From Candidatus Caccoplasma merdavium (GTDB lineage: Bacteria > Bacteroidota > Bacteroidia > Bacteroidales > UBA11471): a stretch of 64,000 bases of DNA. A model generated the notes under the pieces. The model saw nothing but the letters and a program-made list of their open reading frames with translations, searched no databases and was not told the DNA's origin. Positions 20,316 to 30,428 of this stretch are shown piece after piece. The DNA is taken from assembly GCA_018715595.1 (NCBI GenBank), contig DVLI01000025.1:24498-88497 (forward strand), written 5' to 3'. The number at the start of each line of letters is the position of its first letter. The stretch's first letter is position 1. The translations under genes were made by a program, and so were the position numbers.

Positions 20316-20813
20316 ATGGAACTGTTTACTCCCGAATTCGGATTGGTATTCTGGATGTTCCTTGTGTTTGTCATTCTCTTTGTGATATTGGCAAAATATG
20401 CATGGCCTGCCATCATGAACAGCGTCGACGCTCGAGCCGACCTCATCGATAAAGGCGTAGCCTATGCGCAGGAAGCCAAAAGCCAGCTCGAACATGCGAC
20501 CGAAAATGCCCAGGTTCTTATCGGGGAAGCCCAGCAGAAACAACTCGAAATCTTGCGGGAAGCTGCCCAAATGAAGAGCCAAATCATCGAGGAAGCCCGC
20601 CAGGCAGCGACCGTCGAAGCCAAGAAAATCATCGATGCCGCCAATGTGTCGATAGAATTGGCCCGCAAGGAGTCGGAACGGCAATTCCGTCAGCAAGTCA
20701 GTGACTTCGCTTTGCAGATAGCCGAGAAGCTGATGCGGAAAGAACTGGCCGGAGACAAACAACAAGCTGAGTTGGTCGACAAACTATTAAGTGATATCGA
20801 GAATAAAAACTAA
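20316..20813 (+). CDS. atpF: F-type ATP synthase subunit b
   Basis: A 165-residue peripheral stalk subunit with one N-terminal membrane helix (about 7-28, LVFWMFLVFVILFVILAKYAWPAI) followed by a long charged alpha-helix rich in A, E, K and Q suited to a right-handed coiled coil. It lies 18 bases after atpE and 6 before atpH. Confidence 0.94.
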   Translation: MELFTPEFGLVFWMFLVFVILFVILAKYAWPAIMNSVDARADLIDKGVAYAQEAKSQLEHATENAQVLIGEAQQKQLEILREAAQMKSQIIEEARQAATVEAKKIIDAANVSIELARKESERQFRQQVSDFALQIAEKLMRKELAGDKQQAELVDKLLSDIENKN

Positions 20814-20819
20814 TACAAT

Positions 20820-21380
20820 ATGAACGAAGGACTTATTGCCCGCCGATATGCCAAGGCTTTGCTCAAATATGCGCAAGAGAAGGACAAGACCCTTCCCGTA
20901 TATGAAGCCGCTCGGCAAGTAGAAGCGAGTTTCATCGCCCGTCCCGATTTGCAGGAAGCGCTGCTCAACCCGGTGCTCAGTGCAGGCGAGAAAGAGGCGT
21001 TAATGCTCTCTGCTGCCGGTGTCGATGCCGCTTCTTCGGAAGAATACCTTCGTTTTGCACGTCTGCTTCTGCATGAGCGTCGCGAAGACCATCTGCGCCA
21101 AATCATGCTCATGTACCAAAAGATTTATCGCGACGTGAACCATATTGTCAGAGCCCAAATCATAACGGCTGCCCCTCTCGACAAGAAGATTCTTTCTCGC
21201 ATCGAAGCCATCATCGAGCAACACTGCCCCAGTGCCCGCTTGGAGTTTGAACACATGGTCGACCCCGGAATCATCGGCGGTTTTGTGTTGAACGTCGGCG
21301 GTGAGCAGCTCGACGCTTCCCTCGAAAAAGAACTGAAACAATTGCGGTTAAAATTAATAAACAGCAAAACACGATTATGA
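20820..21380 (+). CDS. atpH: F-type ATP synthase delta subunit
   Basis: A 186-residue OSCP/delta subunit joining the peripheral stalk to F1. It begins with the family pattern [13 protein letters not shown] and ends with the conserved [21 protein letters not shown] segment and basic tail. The stop overlaps the atpA start by four bases (ATGA), indicating translational coupling. Confidence 0.93.
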   Translation: MNEGLIARRYAKALLKYAQEKDKTLPVYEAARQVEASFIARPDLQEALLNPVLSAGEKEALMLSAAGVDAASSEEYLRFARLLLHERREDHLRQIMLMYQKIYRDVNHIVRAQIITAAPLDKKILSRIEAIIEQHCPSARLEFEHMVDPGIIGGFVLNVGGEQLDASLEKELKQLRLKLINSKTRL

Positions 21381-22957
21381 TTAAACCAAGTGAGATTTCA
21401 GATATATTGAAACAGCAACTCGAAGAGGTCGACTCGAAGGTCTCTTTCGAAGAAGTCGGTACCGTGCTTGACGTCGGCGACGGTGTTGCCCACGTTTTCG
21501 GTCTCGACAACGTCAGTTCGAGTGAGCTCGTCGAGTTTGAAAACGGTGTGCGCGGTGTGGCCATGAACCTCGAAGAGAGCAACGTCGGTGTCATCTTGAT
21601 GGGTGCCGACAGCAATACCGTAAAAGAGAACATGACCGTGCGTCGCACCGGCAAGATAGCCTCTATTCCCGTAGGCGATGGCTTGATAGGTCGTGTTATC
21701 AATACCCTGGGTGACCCTATCGACGGTGCCGGCCCCATTACCGGTGAAACCCTCACGTTGCCCCTCGACCGGAAAGCTCCCGGTGTGATTTTCCGTCAGC
21801 CCGTGAACCAGCCGTTGCAGACCGGTATCAAGGCTGTCGACGCCATGGTGCCCATCGGACGCGGACAGCGCGAGTTGATTATCGGTGACCGCCAGATCGG
21901 CAAGACATCGATTGCCATCGATACCATTATCAACCAACGTAAAAATTTTCTCGCCGGAGACCCTGTATACTGCATCTATGTCGCCATCGGACAGAAAGCC
22001 TCTTCGGTAGCCACCTTGGTCAACACCCTGCGTGAACACGGTGCCATGGACTATACCATCGTGCTGGCTGCCAATGCCTCCGACTCGGCGTCGATGCGCT
22101 ATTATGCTCCCTTTGCCGGAGCCACCATCGGTGAGTATTTCCGCGACAGCGGCCGTCATGCCCTTGTCGTGTATGACGACCTCTCGAAACAGGCCGTGGC
22201 CTACCGTGAAATTTCGCTTATCTTGCGCCGACCCTCAGGACGTGAGGCTTACCCCGGAGATATTTTCTACCTCCACTCGCGTCTATTGGAGAGAGCCGCC
22301 AAGATTATTGCCAATGATGCGGTTGCCGCTACGATGAACGACCTGCCCGAAGCGCTGAAACCTATTGTCAAAGGTGGCGGTTCGCTCACGGCACTTCCCA
22401 TCATCGAAACCCAGGCCGGTGACGTTTCGGCCTATATCCCGACCAACGTCATCTCCATTACCGACGGTCAGATATTCCTCGAAACGGGCCTCTTCAACCA
22501 AGGTATGCGTCCCGCCATCAACGTCGGTATCTCGGTATCGCGTGTCGGTGGCAACGCCCAAGTCAAAGCCATGAAGAAGGTGGCCGGTACCTTGAAAATC
22601 GACCAGGCCCAATATCGTGAGCTCGAAGCCTTCACCAAGTTCGGCGGTGACCTCGACCCCGTAACCGCCATGGTTATCGACAAAGGCCGCAAGAACAGCA
22701 TGTTGCTGGTGCAACCCCAGTACACGCCCATGCCTGTCGAGGAAGAAATCGCCGTTGTCTATTGCGGTACCCGCGGCCTGTTGGCCGATGTGCCCGTAGA
22801 AAATGTGGCTGAGTTTGAGAAATATTTCCTCGAAATATTACGCGGTCGTCACGAGCAAGACGTTCTTACCCCGTTGCGTGAAGGAAAACTTACCCCCGAG
22901 GTCGAGACCATCTTGAAAGAAACAGCCCAAGAAGTAGTGAAACGCTTTAAGAAATAA
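21377..22957 (+). CDS. atpA: F-type ATP synthase alpha subunit
   Basis: The 526-residue regulatory/catalytic-partner alpha subunit. Its P-loop is GDRQIGKT at 170-177, [12 protein letters not shown] is the Walker B region, and [26 protein letters not shown] is the alpha-subunit signature. Length is normal. It is coupled to atpH through ATGA and precedes atpG by 6 bases. Confidence 0.96.
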   Translation: MIKPSEISDILKQQLEEVDSKVSFEEVGTVLDVGDGVAHVFGLDNVSSSELVEFENGVRGVAMNLEESNVGVILMGADSNTVKENMTVRRTGKIASIPVGDGLIGRVINTLGDPIDGAGPITGETLTLPLDRKAPGVIFRQPVNQPLQTGIKAVDAMVPIGRGQRELIIGDRQIGKTSIAIDTIINQRKNFLAGDPVYCIYVAIGQKASSVATLVNTLREHGAMDYTIVLAANASDSASMRYYAPFAGATIGEYFRDSGRHALVVYDDLSKQAVAYREISLILRRPSGREAYPGDIFYLHSRLLERAAKIIANDAVAATMNDLPEALKPIVKGGGSLTALPIIETQAGDVSAYIPTNVISITDGQIFLETGLFNQGMRPAINVGISVSRVGGNAQVKAMKKVAGTLKIDQAQYRELEAFTKFGGDLDPVTAMVIDKGRKNSMLLVQPQYTPMPVEEEIAVVYCGTRGLLADVPVENVAEFEKYFLEILRGRHEQDVLTPLREGKLTPEVETILKETAQEVVKRFKK

Positions 22958-22963
22958 TCTGCT

Positions 22964-23839
22964 ATGTCGACAATGCGCGAGTTGAAGGGAAGAATCGGCT
23001 CGGTAGAGTCTTCCCAGAAAATCACCGGTGCCATGAAGATGATTTCATCGGCAAAGTTGCGTAAAGCCGAGCAGGCTTTGCGTGGCATGGCACCCTACCG
23101 GGAACAGTTGCAGTTGACCATCAACAATCTTCTCGAAGCCGACCGCGACTACGAGTCGCCCCTGACACAACAACGTCCTGTGCACCGGGTGGCCATCGTC
23201 CTGCTGGCTTCCGACGAGGGATTGTGCGGCGCTTACAACTCCAATCTCTACAAAGCCCTGCTTGCCCGCATCACCGAGTTGCATGCCGAGTTTTCCAGAC
23301 AACTTGCCATCGACGTCTATCCCGCCGGGAAAAAAGTCGTTTCGGCCGTGAACCGCACGGTCGGGATAACCTCTTGCCGGCGAGATGGCTTCCACGCCAA
23401 AAGCACGCCCGATGAGTTGAAACAGTTCATCGGCGAGATGACCCGAGCGTTTCTCGATGGGACCTATGACCGCGTAGAGTGCATCTATACCCACTATAAG
23501 AGCATGGCCTCTCAAATCGTCAAGACGCGTACCCTGTTGCCTGTCAGTATCGAGGCCACGTCTGTTGCCAAAGCTCCCGCCCGGGTTACCCCCTATATCT
23601 ATGAGCCGGGCAGTGCCGCCATTTTCGAGACGGTGTTGCCCCTCTTTGTCAATGCTTCGTTTATCGAAGCCTGCCTGCAAAGCCGCACGTCGGAGCAGGG
23701 CGCCCGCATCATTGCCATGCAGACCGCCAGTGACAATGCCGGCAAGTTGCTCGATGAGTTACGCATCGAATACAACAAGTTGCGCCAGCAAGGCATTACA
23801 AACGAACTGCTCGACATCGTCGGCGGTTCGGTCAGATAA
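22964..23839 (+). CDS. atpG: F-type ATP synthase gamma subunit
   Basis: The 291-residue central rotor shaft. The N-terminal helix (MRELKGRIGSVESSQKITGAMKMIS) and C-terminal helix (ASDNAGKLLDELRIEYNKLRQQGITNELLDIVGG) form the antiparallel coiled coil; SDEGLCGAYN is the conserved domain start. It is the last atp gene and is followed after about 15 bases by a hairpin terminator that separates it from nuoI. Confidence 0.95.
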   Translation: MSTMRELKGRIGSVESSQKITGAMKMISSAKLRKAEQALRGMAPYREQLQLTINNLLEADRDYESPLTQQRPVHRVAIVLLASDEGLCGAYNSNLYKALLARITELHAEFSRQLAIDVYPAGKKVVSAVNRTVGITSCRRDGFHAKSTPDELKQFIGEMTRAFLDGTYDRVECIYTHYKSMASQIVKTRTLLPVSIEATSVAKAPARVTPYIYEPGSAAIFETVLPLFVNASFIEACLQSRTSEQGARIIAMQTASDNAGKLLDELRIEYNKLRQQGITNELLDIVGGSVR

Positions 23840-23855
23840 AACCAGACAACCAAAC

Positions 23856-23888
23856 AAAAAGTACCGGGTTCCGGCCTGGTACTTTTAT
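23856..23888 (+). terminator. Intrinsic terminator between atpG and nuoI
   Basis: A 12-bp stem with one wobble pair (AAAAGTACCGGG at 23857-23868, CCTGGTACTTTT at 23875-23886) and a 6-base loop ends in a T-rich run. It sits inside the otherwise continuous locus. Either it is a partial terminator tuning nuoI-N expression or nuoI has its own start in the AT-rich 39 bases before 23928, where I see no clear TAnnTTTG. Confidence 0.7.
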
Positions 23889-23927
23889 ATGTAAAAACGA
23901 AAAAAAGAAAGAGCTACATTACCATTT

Positions 23928-24389
23928 ATGGAAAGTTTAAAAAATTACTTTGTCAATTTCTGGAAAGGACTGTGGAGTCTTCTCGTGGGAATGAAAGTAA
24001 CAGGCACCGAGTTTGTTACGCCGAAAGTGACCGAGCAATATCCCGAGAATCGTGAGACGTTGCATATTGCCGACCGTTTCAGAGCCACTCTTACGCTCAA
24101 ATTCGACGCCGAAGGTCAACACAAATGTATCGCGTGCGGTATTTGTCAGATGAACTGCCCCAACCACACCATACAGGTCATCTCCAAGAAAGTCGAGACC
24201 GAAGACGGGAAATCCAAACGGGTGCTCGACGACTATATCTATGACCTGGGCAGTTGCGTCTTCTGCCAGCTGTGCGTAAATACCTGTCCGCATGACGCGC
24301 TCGAATTTACCAACGAGTTCGAACAAGCCGTCTTCGACCGCACCAAACTGGTAAAGCATCTCAACCGTAAACCTGAAAATTCAAAATAA
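23928..24389 (+). CDS. nuoI: NADH-quinone oxidoreductase subunit I
   Basis: A 153-residue ferredoxin-like subunit carrying two [4Fe-4S] clusters (N6a, N6b). The ligand sets are C67-C70-C73 with C77 and C110-C113-C116 with C120. With NuoE, F and G absent, this subunit is the likely entry point for electrons from an unidentified donor. It resumes the complex I gene order after the eight atp genes. Confidence 0.94.
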   Translation: MESLKNYFVNFWKGLWSLLVGMKVTGTEFVTPKVTEQYPENRETLHIADRFRATLTLKFDAEGQHKCIACGICQMNCPNHTIQVISKKVETEDGKSKRVLDDYIYDLGSCVFCQLCVNTCPHDALEFTNEFEQAVFDRTKLVKHLNRKPENSK

Positions 24390-24398
24390 CATTTCGAT

Positions 24399-24911
24399 AT
24401 GGAACAAGTAGCCAATCAAGTCATATTCTTCCTGCTCTCGGCAGTCATTGTCGTGTGCTCGATTATGGCCGTGACCAGCCGTCGCATCTTGCGTGCAGCC
24501 ACCTATCTGCTCTTTGTGCTCTTTGCAACGGCCGGGTATTATTTTCAACTCGATTACCATTTCTTGGGAGCCGTGCAGGTGACCATCTACGCCGGAGGTA
24601 TCTTGGTGCTCTTCGTCTTTGCCATCTTGCTCACCAGCAAGTTGGGGGAGAAAAGCGACCGCATCTCTTCCCGCAAGCGCGGCTGGGGGCTCTTTGCCGC
24701 CATTCTCGGTGCCTGCATCTGCGGATATACCCTCCTCACTCACGATTTCTTCCCCTCTCAGTTCGCCGCCGGTGGTGAGCTCGATATGAAGACGGTGGGA
24801 CATGCGCTCATGGGTATGGATAAATATCAATATCTTTTGCCCTTTGAAGCCATCAGTGTGCTGTTACTCGCTTGTATAATCGGAGGCATCATGATTGCCC
24901 GTAAAAGATAA
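24399..24911 (+). CDS. nuoJ: NADH-quinone oxidoreductase subunit J
   Basis: A 170-residue membrane subunit with five predicted helices. The pi-bulge helix segment GAVQVTIYAGGILVLFVFAILL (about 62-83) is diagnostic. It follows nuoI by 9 bases and precedes nuoK by 8. Confidence 0.93.
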   Translation: MEQVANQVIFFLLSAVIVVCSIMAVTSRRILRAATYLLFVLFATAGYYFQLDYHFLGAVQVTIYAGGILVLFVFAILLTSKLGEKSDRISSRKRGWGLFAAILGACICGYTLLTHDFFPSQFAAGGELDMKTVGHALMGMDKYQYLLPFEAISVLLLACIIGGIMIARKR

Positions 24912-24919
24912 GAAAGACT

Positions 24920-25231
24920 ATGGAAATACCCATGATTTACTATGTTGTGGTGAGTACCATCATGTTCTTTGCCGGAGTCTACGGCTTTGTGACCCGTCAT
25001 AACCTGCTGGCTATTCTCATATCGCTCGAACTGATGCTCAACGCGGTCGACATCAACTTTGTCGTCTTCAACCGCTATCTCTTCCCCGGTCAGCTCGAAG
25101 GTTTCTTCTTCACCCTCTTTGCCGTGGCCATAGCCGCTGCCGAGACCGCGATTGCCATTGCCATCATCATCAACATCTATCGGAATATCCGTAACATCAA
25201 TGTCGATAACGTCGACAAAATGAAATATTGA
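24920..25231 (+). CDS. nuoK: NADH-quinone oxidoreductase subunit K
   Basis: A 103-residue, three-helix membrane subunit. It carries both conserved membrane glutamates of the proton path, in LISLELMLNAVDINFV (helix 2) and AAAETAIAIAI (helix 3). Confidence 0.94.
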   Translation: MEIPMIYYVVVSTIMFFAGVYGFVTRHNLLAILISLELMLNAVDINFVVFNRYLFPGQLEGFFFTLFAVAIAAAETAIAIAIIINIYRNIRNINVDNVDKMKY

Positions 25232-25257
25232 GAAACTATCGCTACTGAACAACGATT

Positions 25258-27162
25258 ATGGAATACGCTTATATCATACTGTTGTTGCCGATGCTGATGT
25301 TTATCACGCTCGGTCTTTGCGGCCATAAAATGTCGCACCGCACGGCCGGGTTGTTAGGCACGTCGGCTCTTTTTGTCATTACCATTCTGTCATACATCGT
25401 CGCTGCTCAATATTTCATGCAGCCGCGTGTCGATGGCATTTATCCCACTCTCACGCCCTATCACTTCGAGTGGTTGCGTTTCACCGAGTGGCTGCACATC
25501 GACTTGGGTATCATGCTCGACCCCATTTCGGTCATGATGCTGGTGGTCATTACCACCGTATCGTCGATGGTGCACCTTTACAGCCTTGGCTATATGCACG
25601 GTGAAGTAGGGTTCCAGCGTTACTATGCTTTCCTTTCGCTCTTCACCTTCTCCATGCTCGGACTGGTGGTCGCCACCAACATTTTCCAAATGTATATCTT
25701 CTGGGAGCTTGTGGGTGTGTCGTCATACCTGCTCATCGGCTTCTATTACACCCGCCAGTCGGCCGTTGCCGCCTCGAAAAAGGCGTTCATCGTCACCCGT
25801 TTTGCCGACCTGGGTTTCCTGCTCGGTATCTTGTTGCTCTCCTATTATACCAAGACGTTCGACTTTGCCACCCTCACCAGCGGTGAAGTTTCGCTCGTGG
25901 GCACAACGGCCGGAAAGACATTCCTCGGTGTGTCGGTTGCTTCTTGGGCCATGATGTTGGTATTTATGGGAGGTGCCGGTAAGTCGGCCATGTTCCCGTT
26001 GCACATTTGGTTGCCCGATGCCATGGAAGGTCCTACCCCTGTCTCGGCCCTTATCCATGCCGCAACGATGGTGGTGGCCGGTGTGTTCCTGGTGGCACGT
26101 CTCTTCCCTATCTATGTCACCACCCCCGAGGTACTCACCGTCATTACGGTCATCGGCGCCGTTACCGCTCTCTATGCGGCCGTCGTGGCTTGTGTGCAGA
26201 CCGACATTAAGCGTGTGCTGGCATTCTCTACCATTTCGCAGATTGCCTTTATGATTGTCGCTCTCGGCGTGACCACCGAGATGAACGGACACGGAGCCCT
26301 CGGTTATATGGCTTCCATGTTCCACCTCTTTACCCACGCCATGTTCAAGGCCCTTCTCTTCCTCGGTGCCGGTGCCATCATTCATGCTGTGCACTCCAAC
26401 GAGATGTCGGAGATGGGCGGCTTGCGCAAATATATGCCGATAACCCACATTACCTTCCTCATCGCCTGCTTGGCCATTGCCGGTATTCCTCCCTTCTCGG
26501 GCTTTTTCAGCAAAGACGAGATTTTGGCTGCCGCTTTTGAAAAGAGCACGTTCTGGGGCGTGTGGATGTCGCTTGTTGCCGGTCTCACGGCTTTCTACAT
26601 GTTCCGTCTTTACTACAACATTTTCTGGGGCAAGGAGGCTCACCACGAGCACACGCCGCATGAGGCACCCAAGACGATGTCGATACCTCTCATTTTCTTG
26701 GCCTTGGTTACCTGCTTTGCCGGGTTCATACCCTTCGGCCACTTTGTGACGGCCAGCGGTCTTTCCTATACCATTCACCTCAACTGGGCTGTGGCCGGTA
26801 CCAGCATCGGTATTGCCATCGTGGGAATCGCCTTGGCCACCTGGCTCTATATGAAGCCCAATGACAAGCCGGCTCGCATGGCTCAGTCGATGAGTGCTCT
26901 CCATCGCTGGGCTTATCACCGCTTCTACATCGATGAGGTATATATGTATATTACCCACAAAATCATCTTCCGCCATATCTCGACGCCCATTGCCTGGTTT
27001 GACCGCCATGTCGTCGACGGGACGATGAATCTCATGGCGACCCTCACCCAGTCGGCCTCTTACCACATCAGAGGCTTGCAGTCGGGACGCTTGCAGTCTT
27101 ACGCCGTTGTCTTCCTGCTTGGCGCCATGATTATCGCATTCGTTGTATTGTGTTGCTTCTAA
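25258..27162 (+). CDS. nuoL: NADH-quinone oxidoreductase subunit L
   Basis: A 634-residue antiporter-like pump subunit with about 16 helices. FWELVGVSSYLLIGFYY holds the key glutamate, GGAGKSAMFPLHIWLPDAMEGPTPVSALIHAATMV the lysine and histidine of the channel, and the C-terminal part has the amphipathic lateral helix region typical of NuoL and not of NuoM/N. The next ATG (nuoM) is 41 bases on. Confidence 0.95.
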   Translation: MEYAYIILLLPMLMFITLGLCGHKMSHRTAGLLGTSALFVITILSYIVAAQYFMQPRVDGIYPTLTPYHFEWLRFTEWLHIDLGIMLDPISVMMLVVITTVSSMVHLYSLGYMHGEVGFQRYYAFLSLFTFSMLGLVVATNIFQMYIFWELVGVSSYLLIGFYYTRQSAVAASKKAFIVTRFADLGFLLGILLLSYYTKTFDFATLTSGEVSLVGTTAGKTFLGVSVASWAMMLVFMGGAGKSAMFPLHIWLPDAMEGPTPVSALIHAATMVVAGVFLVARLFPIYVTTPEVLTVITVIGAVTALYAAVVACVQTDIKRVLAFSTISQIAFMIVALGVTTEMNGHGALGYMASMFHLFTHAMFKALLFLGAGAIIHAVHSNEMSEMGGLRKYMPITHITFLIACLAIAGIPPFSGFFSKDEILAAAFEKSTFWGVWMSLVAGLTAFYMFRLYYNIFWGKEAHHEHTPHEAPKTMSIPLIFLALVTCFAGFIPFGHFVTASGLSYTIHLNWAVAGTSIGIAIVGIALATWLYMKPNDKPARMAQSMSALHRWAYHRFYIDEVYMYITHKIIFRHISTPIAWFDRHVVDGTMNLMATLTQSASYHIRGLQSGRLQSYAVVFLLGAMIIAFVVLCCF

Positions 27163-27202
27163 TGAACTCTATCGGAAACAGAAAAAACGAGTTGAATATA
27201 TT

Positions 27203-28702
27203 ATGAACTTTTTATCTTTATTCGTGCTTATCCCTCTTTTGATGATGGCCGGTCTGGCCCTCTCGAAAGAGATGAAACAAATACGCGCCGTTGCCGTCAT
27301 CGGCTCGTCGTTGCAGCTGGTTCTGTCCTTCGTCTTGTTGTTTATGTTCTTGGGCGAACGTGCTGCCGGTAACACGGCCGAGATGCTTTTTGTCGCCGAT
27401 ACCGTGTGGTATGCGCCGCTGGGCATTCATTATACGGTGGGTGTCGACGGGGTGTCGGTTGCCATGCTGGTGCTCTCGGCCATCATCGTTTTTGCCGGGG
27501 TTTTCGCTTCGTGGAAAATCGAACCGCTGCCCAAGGAATTTTTCTTGTGGCTGATACTCCTCTCGATTGGCGTGTTCGGGTTCTTCATCTCCATCAACCT
27601 CTTCACGATGTTCATGTTCTATGAGATAGCCCTTATCCCCATGTACCTGCTCATCGGTGTGTGGGGGAGCGGCAACAAGACCTACTCGGCCATGAAGCTG
27701 ACCTTGATGCTCATGGGCGGTTCGGCTCTTCTGCTGGTGGGTATCCTGGGCATCTACTTCAACTCTTCGGCCGATGGGAATCTGACCATGAATATCCTCG
27801 AAATAGCCCGTAACAATGCCATACCCCACGAGATGCAATATTATCTCTTCCCGCTCACATTTGTGGGATTCGGCGTGCTGGGAGCCATGTTCCCCTTCCA
27901 CACATGGTCGCCCGACGGTCACGCCTCGGCGCCTACGGCCGTGTCGATGTTGCACGCCGGTGTGCTCATGAAACTGGGAGGTTACGGCTGCTTCCGCGTG
28001 GCCATGTACCTCATGCCTTGGGCTACTACCGAACTGTCGTGGATTTTCTTGATTCTTACCGGTATCAGTGTTGTCTATGGGGCATTCAGCGCTTGCGTGC
28101 AGACCGACCTCAAATACATCAACGCCTACTCTTCGGTGAGCCACTGCGGTCTTGTGCTCTTCGCCTTGCTCATGTGGAACACCACCGCCATGACCGGTGC
28201 CGTGTTGCAGATGCTCTCGCACGGATTGATGACGGCTCTCTTCTTTGCCCTCATCGGTATGATTTACGGTCGTACCCACACCCGTGACATTCGCGAGATG
28301 GGTGGGCTTATGAAAATCATGCCTTTCCTCTCGGCCTGCTATGTGATTGCCGGTCTTGCTTCACTGGGTCTTCCCGGACTGAGCGGCTTCGTGGCCGAGA
28401 TGACTGTCTTTGTCGGTTCGTTCCAGTGGGACGATACTTTCCGTCGCGTCTTTACCATCGTAGCCTGCACCTCTATTGTGATTACCGCCGTCTATATTTT
28501 GCGGGTGGTCGGCAAGTTGCTCTATGGTAAAGTGCAGAACGAGCACCATCGTGAGTTGACCGATGCCGCTTGGTTTGAACGCCTTTCGGCTATCACCCTC
28601 ATCGTGGGTGTAGCCGCCATCGGTATGGCTCCGGGTTGGATTGCCAATCTTATCAGCGACAGCATGAGTGTGATCAGTGAACGTATTTTGCAATATATCT
28701 AA
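27203..28702 (+). CDS. nuoM: NADH-quinone oxidoreductase subunit M
   Basis: A 499-residue antiporter-like subunit. Key features are FMFYEIALIPMYLLIGVWG with the conserved Glu, FPFHTWSPDGHASAPTAVSMLHAGVLMKLGGYG, and QTDLKYINAYSSVSHCG. I start at 27203 because the extra 20 residues of the longer frame overlap the end of nuoL and are charged and non-membrane. Confidence 0.95.
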   Translation: MNFLSLFVLIPLLMMAGLALSKEMKQIRAVAVIGSSLQLVLSFVLLFMFLGERAAGNTAEMLFVADTVWYAPLGIHYTVGVDGVSVAMLVLSAIIVFAGVFASWKIEPLPKEFFLWLILLSIGVFGFFISINLFTMFMFYEIALIPMYLLIGVWGSGNKTYSAMKLTLMLMGGSALLLVGILGIYFNSSADGNLTMNILEIARNNAIPHEMQYYLFPLTFVGFGVLGAMFPFHTWSPDGHASAPTAVSMLHAGVLMKLGGYGCFRVAMYLMPWATTELSWIFLILTGISVVYGAFSACVQTDLKYINAYSSVSHCGLVLFALLMWNTTAMTGAVLQMLSHGLMTALFFALIGMIYGRTHTRDIREMGGLMKIMPFLSACYVIAGLASLGLPGLSGFVAEMTVFVGSFQWDDTFRRVFTIVACTSIVITAVYILRVVGKLLYGKVQNEHHRELTDAAWFERLSAITLIVGVAAIGMAPGWIANLISDSMSVISERILQYI

Positions 28703-28717
28703 TCAGAAACTAAGTAT

Positions 28718-30139
28718 ATGGATTTTTCAAACTTTCTGTGGATGCGCGATGAGTTGTCGCTCTTGACAATTATTCTTGTCCTCTTCCTTTACGACACATT
28801 CGGCACGGAGAAGAGCCGCCGCGCTTTCTCGTGGGTGGCCTGCCTGTTGCTGGCAGCCCAGACGGCTTTCCTCTTTTTCAATCCCGTGACGGGGGAAGCC
28901 TTCGGCGGTATGTACCAGACATCGCCCGTCATCAACGTCGTGAAAATCGTACTCAATATAGGAACCTTGCTGGTACTCATTCAGGCCAATGCCTGGGCCA
29001 AGTCGCCCGACATGGCGGTGCGCCGGGGTGAGTTCTACGTCCTCACGCTCATGACCCTGCTGGGTATGTACCTGATGATTTCCTCGGGCAACTTCCTGCT
29101 CTTCTTCATCGGGCTCGAAATGGCATCGCTGCCCCTCACGGCCTTGGTGGCCATTGAGAAGTACCACCAGCTCTCCTACGAGGCGGCTGCCAAATATGTC
29201 TTTGTGGCGCTCTTTTCCTCGTCGCTCATGCTGTTGGGCATCTCCTTCATCTACGGCGCCGTGGGTACGCTCTATTTTACCGACATGGCGGCTCAACTCC
29301 TGGGTACCCCGCTGCTCTATGTGGGCCTCGTGCTTTTCCTGGCCGGCATGGGCTTCAAAATTTCCATCGTGCCCTTCCACCTCTGGACGGCCGATGTTTA
29401 CCAGGGCGCTCCGACCTCTATCACCGCCTATCTCTCGGTTATCTCAAAAGGGGCTGCGGCCTTTGCCTTGATGGTGGTTCTCTTCAAGGTATTCTCTTCG
29501 GTGGCTGTCGTGTGGCAACCGGTTCTGTGGGGACTTATCGTGATTACGATTACCATCGGTAACCTCTTTGCCGTGCGTCAGAAAAACCTCAAACGCTTCA
29601 TGGCCTTCTCGTCGATTTCGCAAGCCGGATACATTCTGTTGGGTGTCATTGCCGGTTCGGCTGTGGGCATGACCTCGCTCATCTATTATGTGCTGGTGTA
29701 TGTCTTCTCCAACTTGGCCGTCTTCGGTGTGATTTCTGTTATCGAGAATGCGACGGGTAAGGTCGGCATGGACGATTACAACGGTCTCTACCGCACCAAC
29801 CCCAAGTTGAGCGTGGCCATGATGCTGGCTCTTTTCTCGCTGGCCGGTATTCCTCCCTTCGCCGGATTTTTCAGCAAGTTCTTCATCTTCTATGCCGCCG
29901 TCGAGGAGGGATTCTATGTATTGGTGTTCATCGCCTTGCTCAATACCATCATCTCTCTCTACTACTATCTGCTGGTGGTGAAGGCGATGTTTATCCGTCA
30001 GGACGATTGCGTGATACCCACTATCCAGAGCGACGGCGCCTCGAAACTCAGCATTTCGCTCTGCGTGCTTGGCGTGCTGTTGGTGGGATTGATCAGCGGT
30101 ATCTATTCGTCGATTACCCCCTTATCGTTCGGAATGTAA
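28718..30139 (+). CDS. nuoN: NADH-quinone oxidoreductase subunit N
   Basis: A 473-residue antiporter-like subunit, last gene of the locus. LFFIGLEMASLPLTALVA holds the conserved Glu and FKISIVPFHLWTADVYQGAPTSITAYLSVISKGAA the lysine region; RFMAFSSISQAGYILLG is also typical. A strong terminator follows 30 bases after the stop. Confidence 0.95.
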   Translation: MDFSNFLWMRDELSLLTIILVLFLYDTFGTEKSRRAFSWVACLLLAAQTAFLFFNPVTGEAFGGMYQTSPVINVVKIVLNIGTLLVLIQANAWAKSPDMAVRRGEFYVLTLMTLLGMYLMISSGNFLLFFIGLEMASLPLTALVAIEKYHQLSYEAAAKYVFVALFSSSLMLLGISFIYGAVGTLYFTDMAAQLLGTPLLYVGLVLFLAGMGFKISIVPFHLWTADVYQGAPTSITAYLSVISKGAAAFALMVVLFKVFSSVAVVWQPVLWGLIVITITIGNLFAVRQKNLKRFMAFSSISQAGYILLGVIAGSAVGMTSLIYYVLVYVFSNLAVFGVISVIENATGKVGMDDYNGLYRTNPKLSVAMMLALFSLAGIPPFAGFFSKFFIFYAAVEEGFYVLVFIALLNTIISLYYYLLVVKAMFIRQDDCVIPTIQSDGASKLSISLCVLGVLLVGLISGIYSSITPLSFGM

Positions 30140-30168
30140 TTTTGTAATTGATTATAACGACGACAGGT

Positions 30169-30209
30169 GCAGGCGGCAGAACGTAGGTTTTGCCGCCTGC
30201 CGTTTTTTT
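30169..30209 (+). terminator. Intrinsic terminator of the nuo-atp-nuo locus
   Basis: Perfect 10-bp arms (GCAGGCGGCA at 30169-30178, TGCCGCCTGC at 30191-30200) are followed by CG and seven T residues, 30 bases after the nuoN stop. The rest of 30210-30332 shows no gene. Confidence 0.85.
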
Positions 30210-30332
30210 CTCCCGCCGGCAATGCGTGGCGGATTGGAAGTGTGACCAGTATGATGAATTTCCACTTTCGGTGTCGGGGGCTTTGTGCCGCTCCGCAGCC
30301 GAGGCCGTGGGGTATTGGGAGTCGGCTGGTAC

Positions 30333-30365
30333 AAAAAAAGCGACGTTCGATGAAGAACGTCGCTT
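30333..30365 (-). terminator. Intrinsic terminator of fabD
   Basis: On the minus strand an 11-bp perfect stem (AAGCGACGTTC with its complement, arms 30338-30348 and 30355-30365, loop 6) is followed by a run of T residues, 63 bases past the fabD stop. Confidence 0.8.
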
Positions 30366-30428
30366 GTCGAATAAAGGTTTACAAAGATAACGGGTCGTTT
30401 TTTCCGAATCGCCCGTGGGGCGTGCCAG

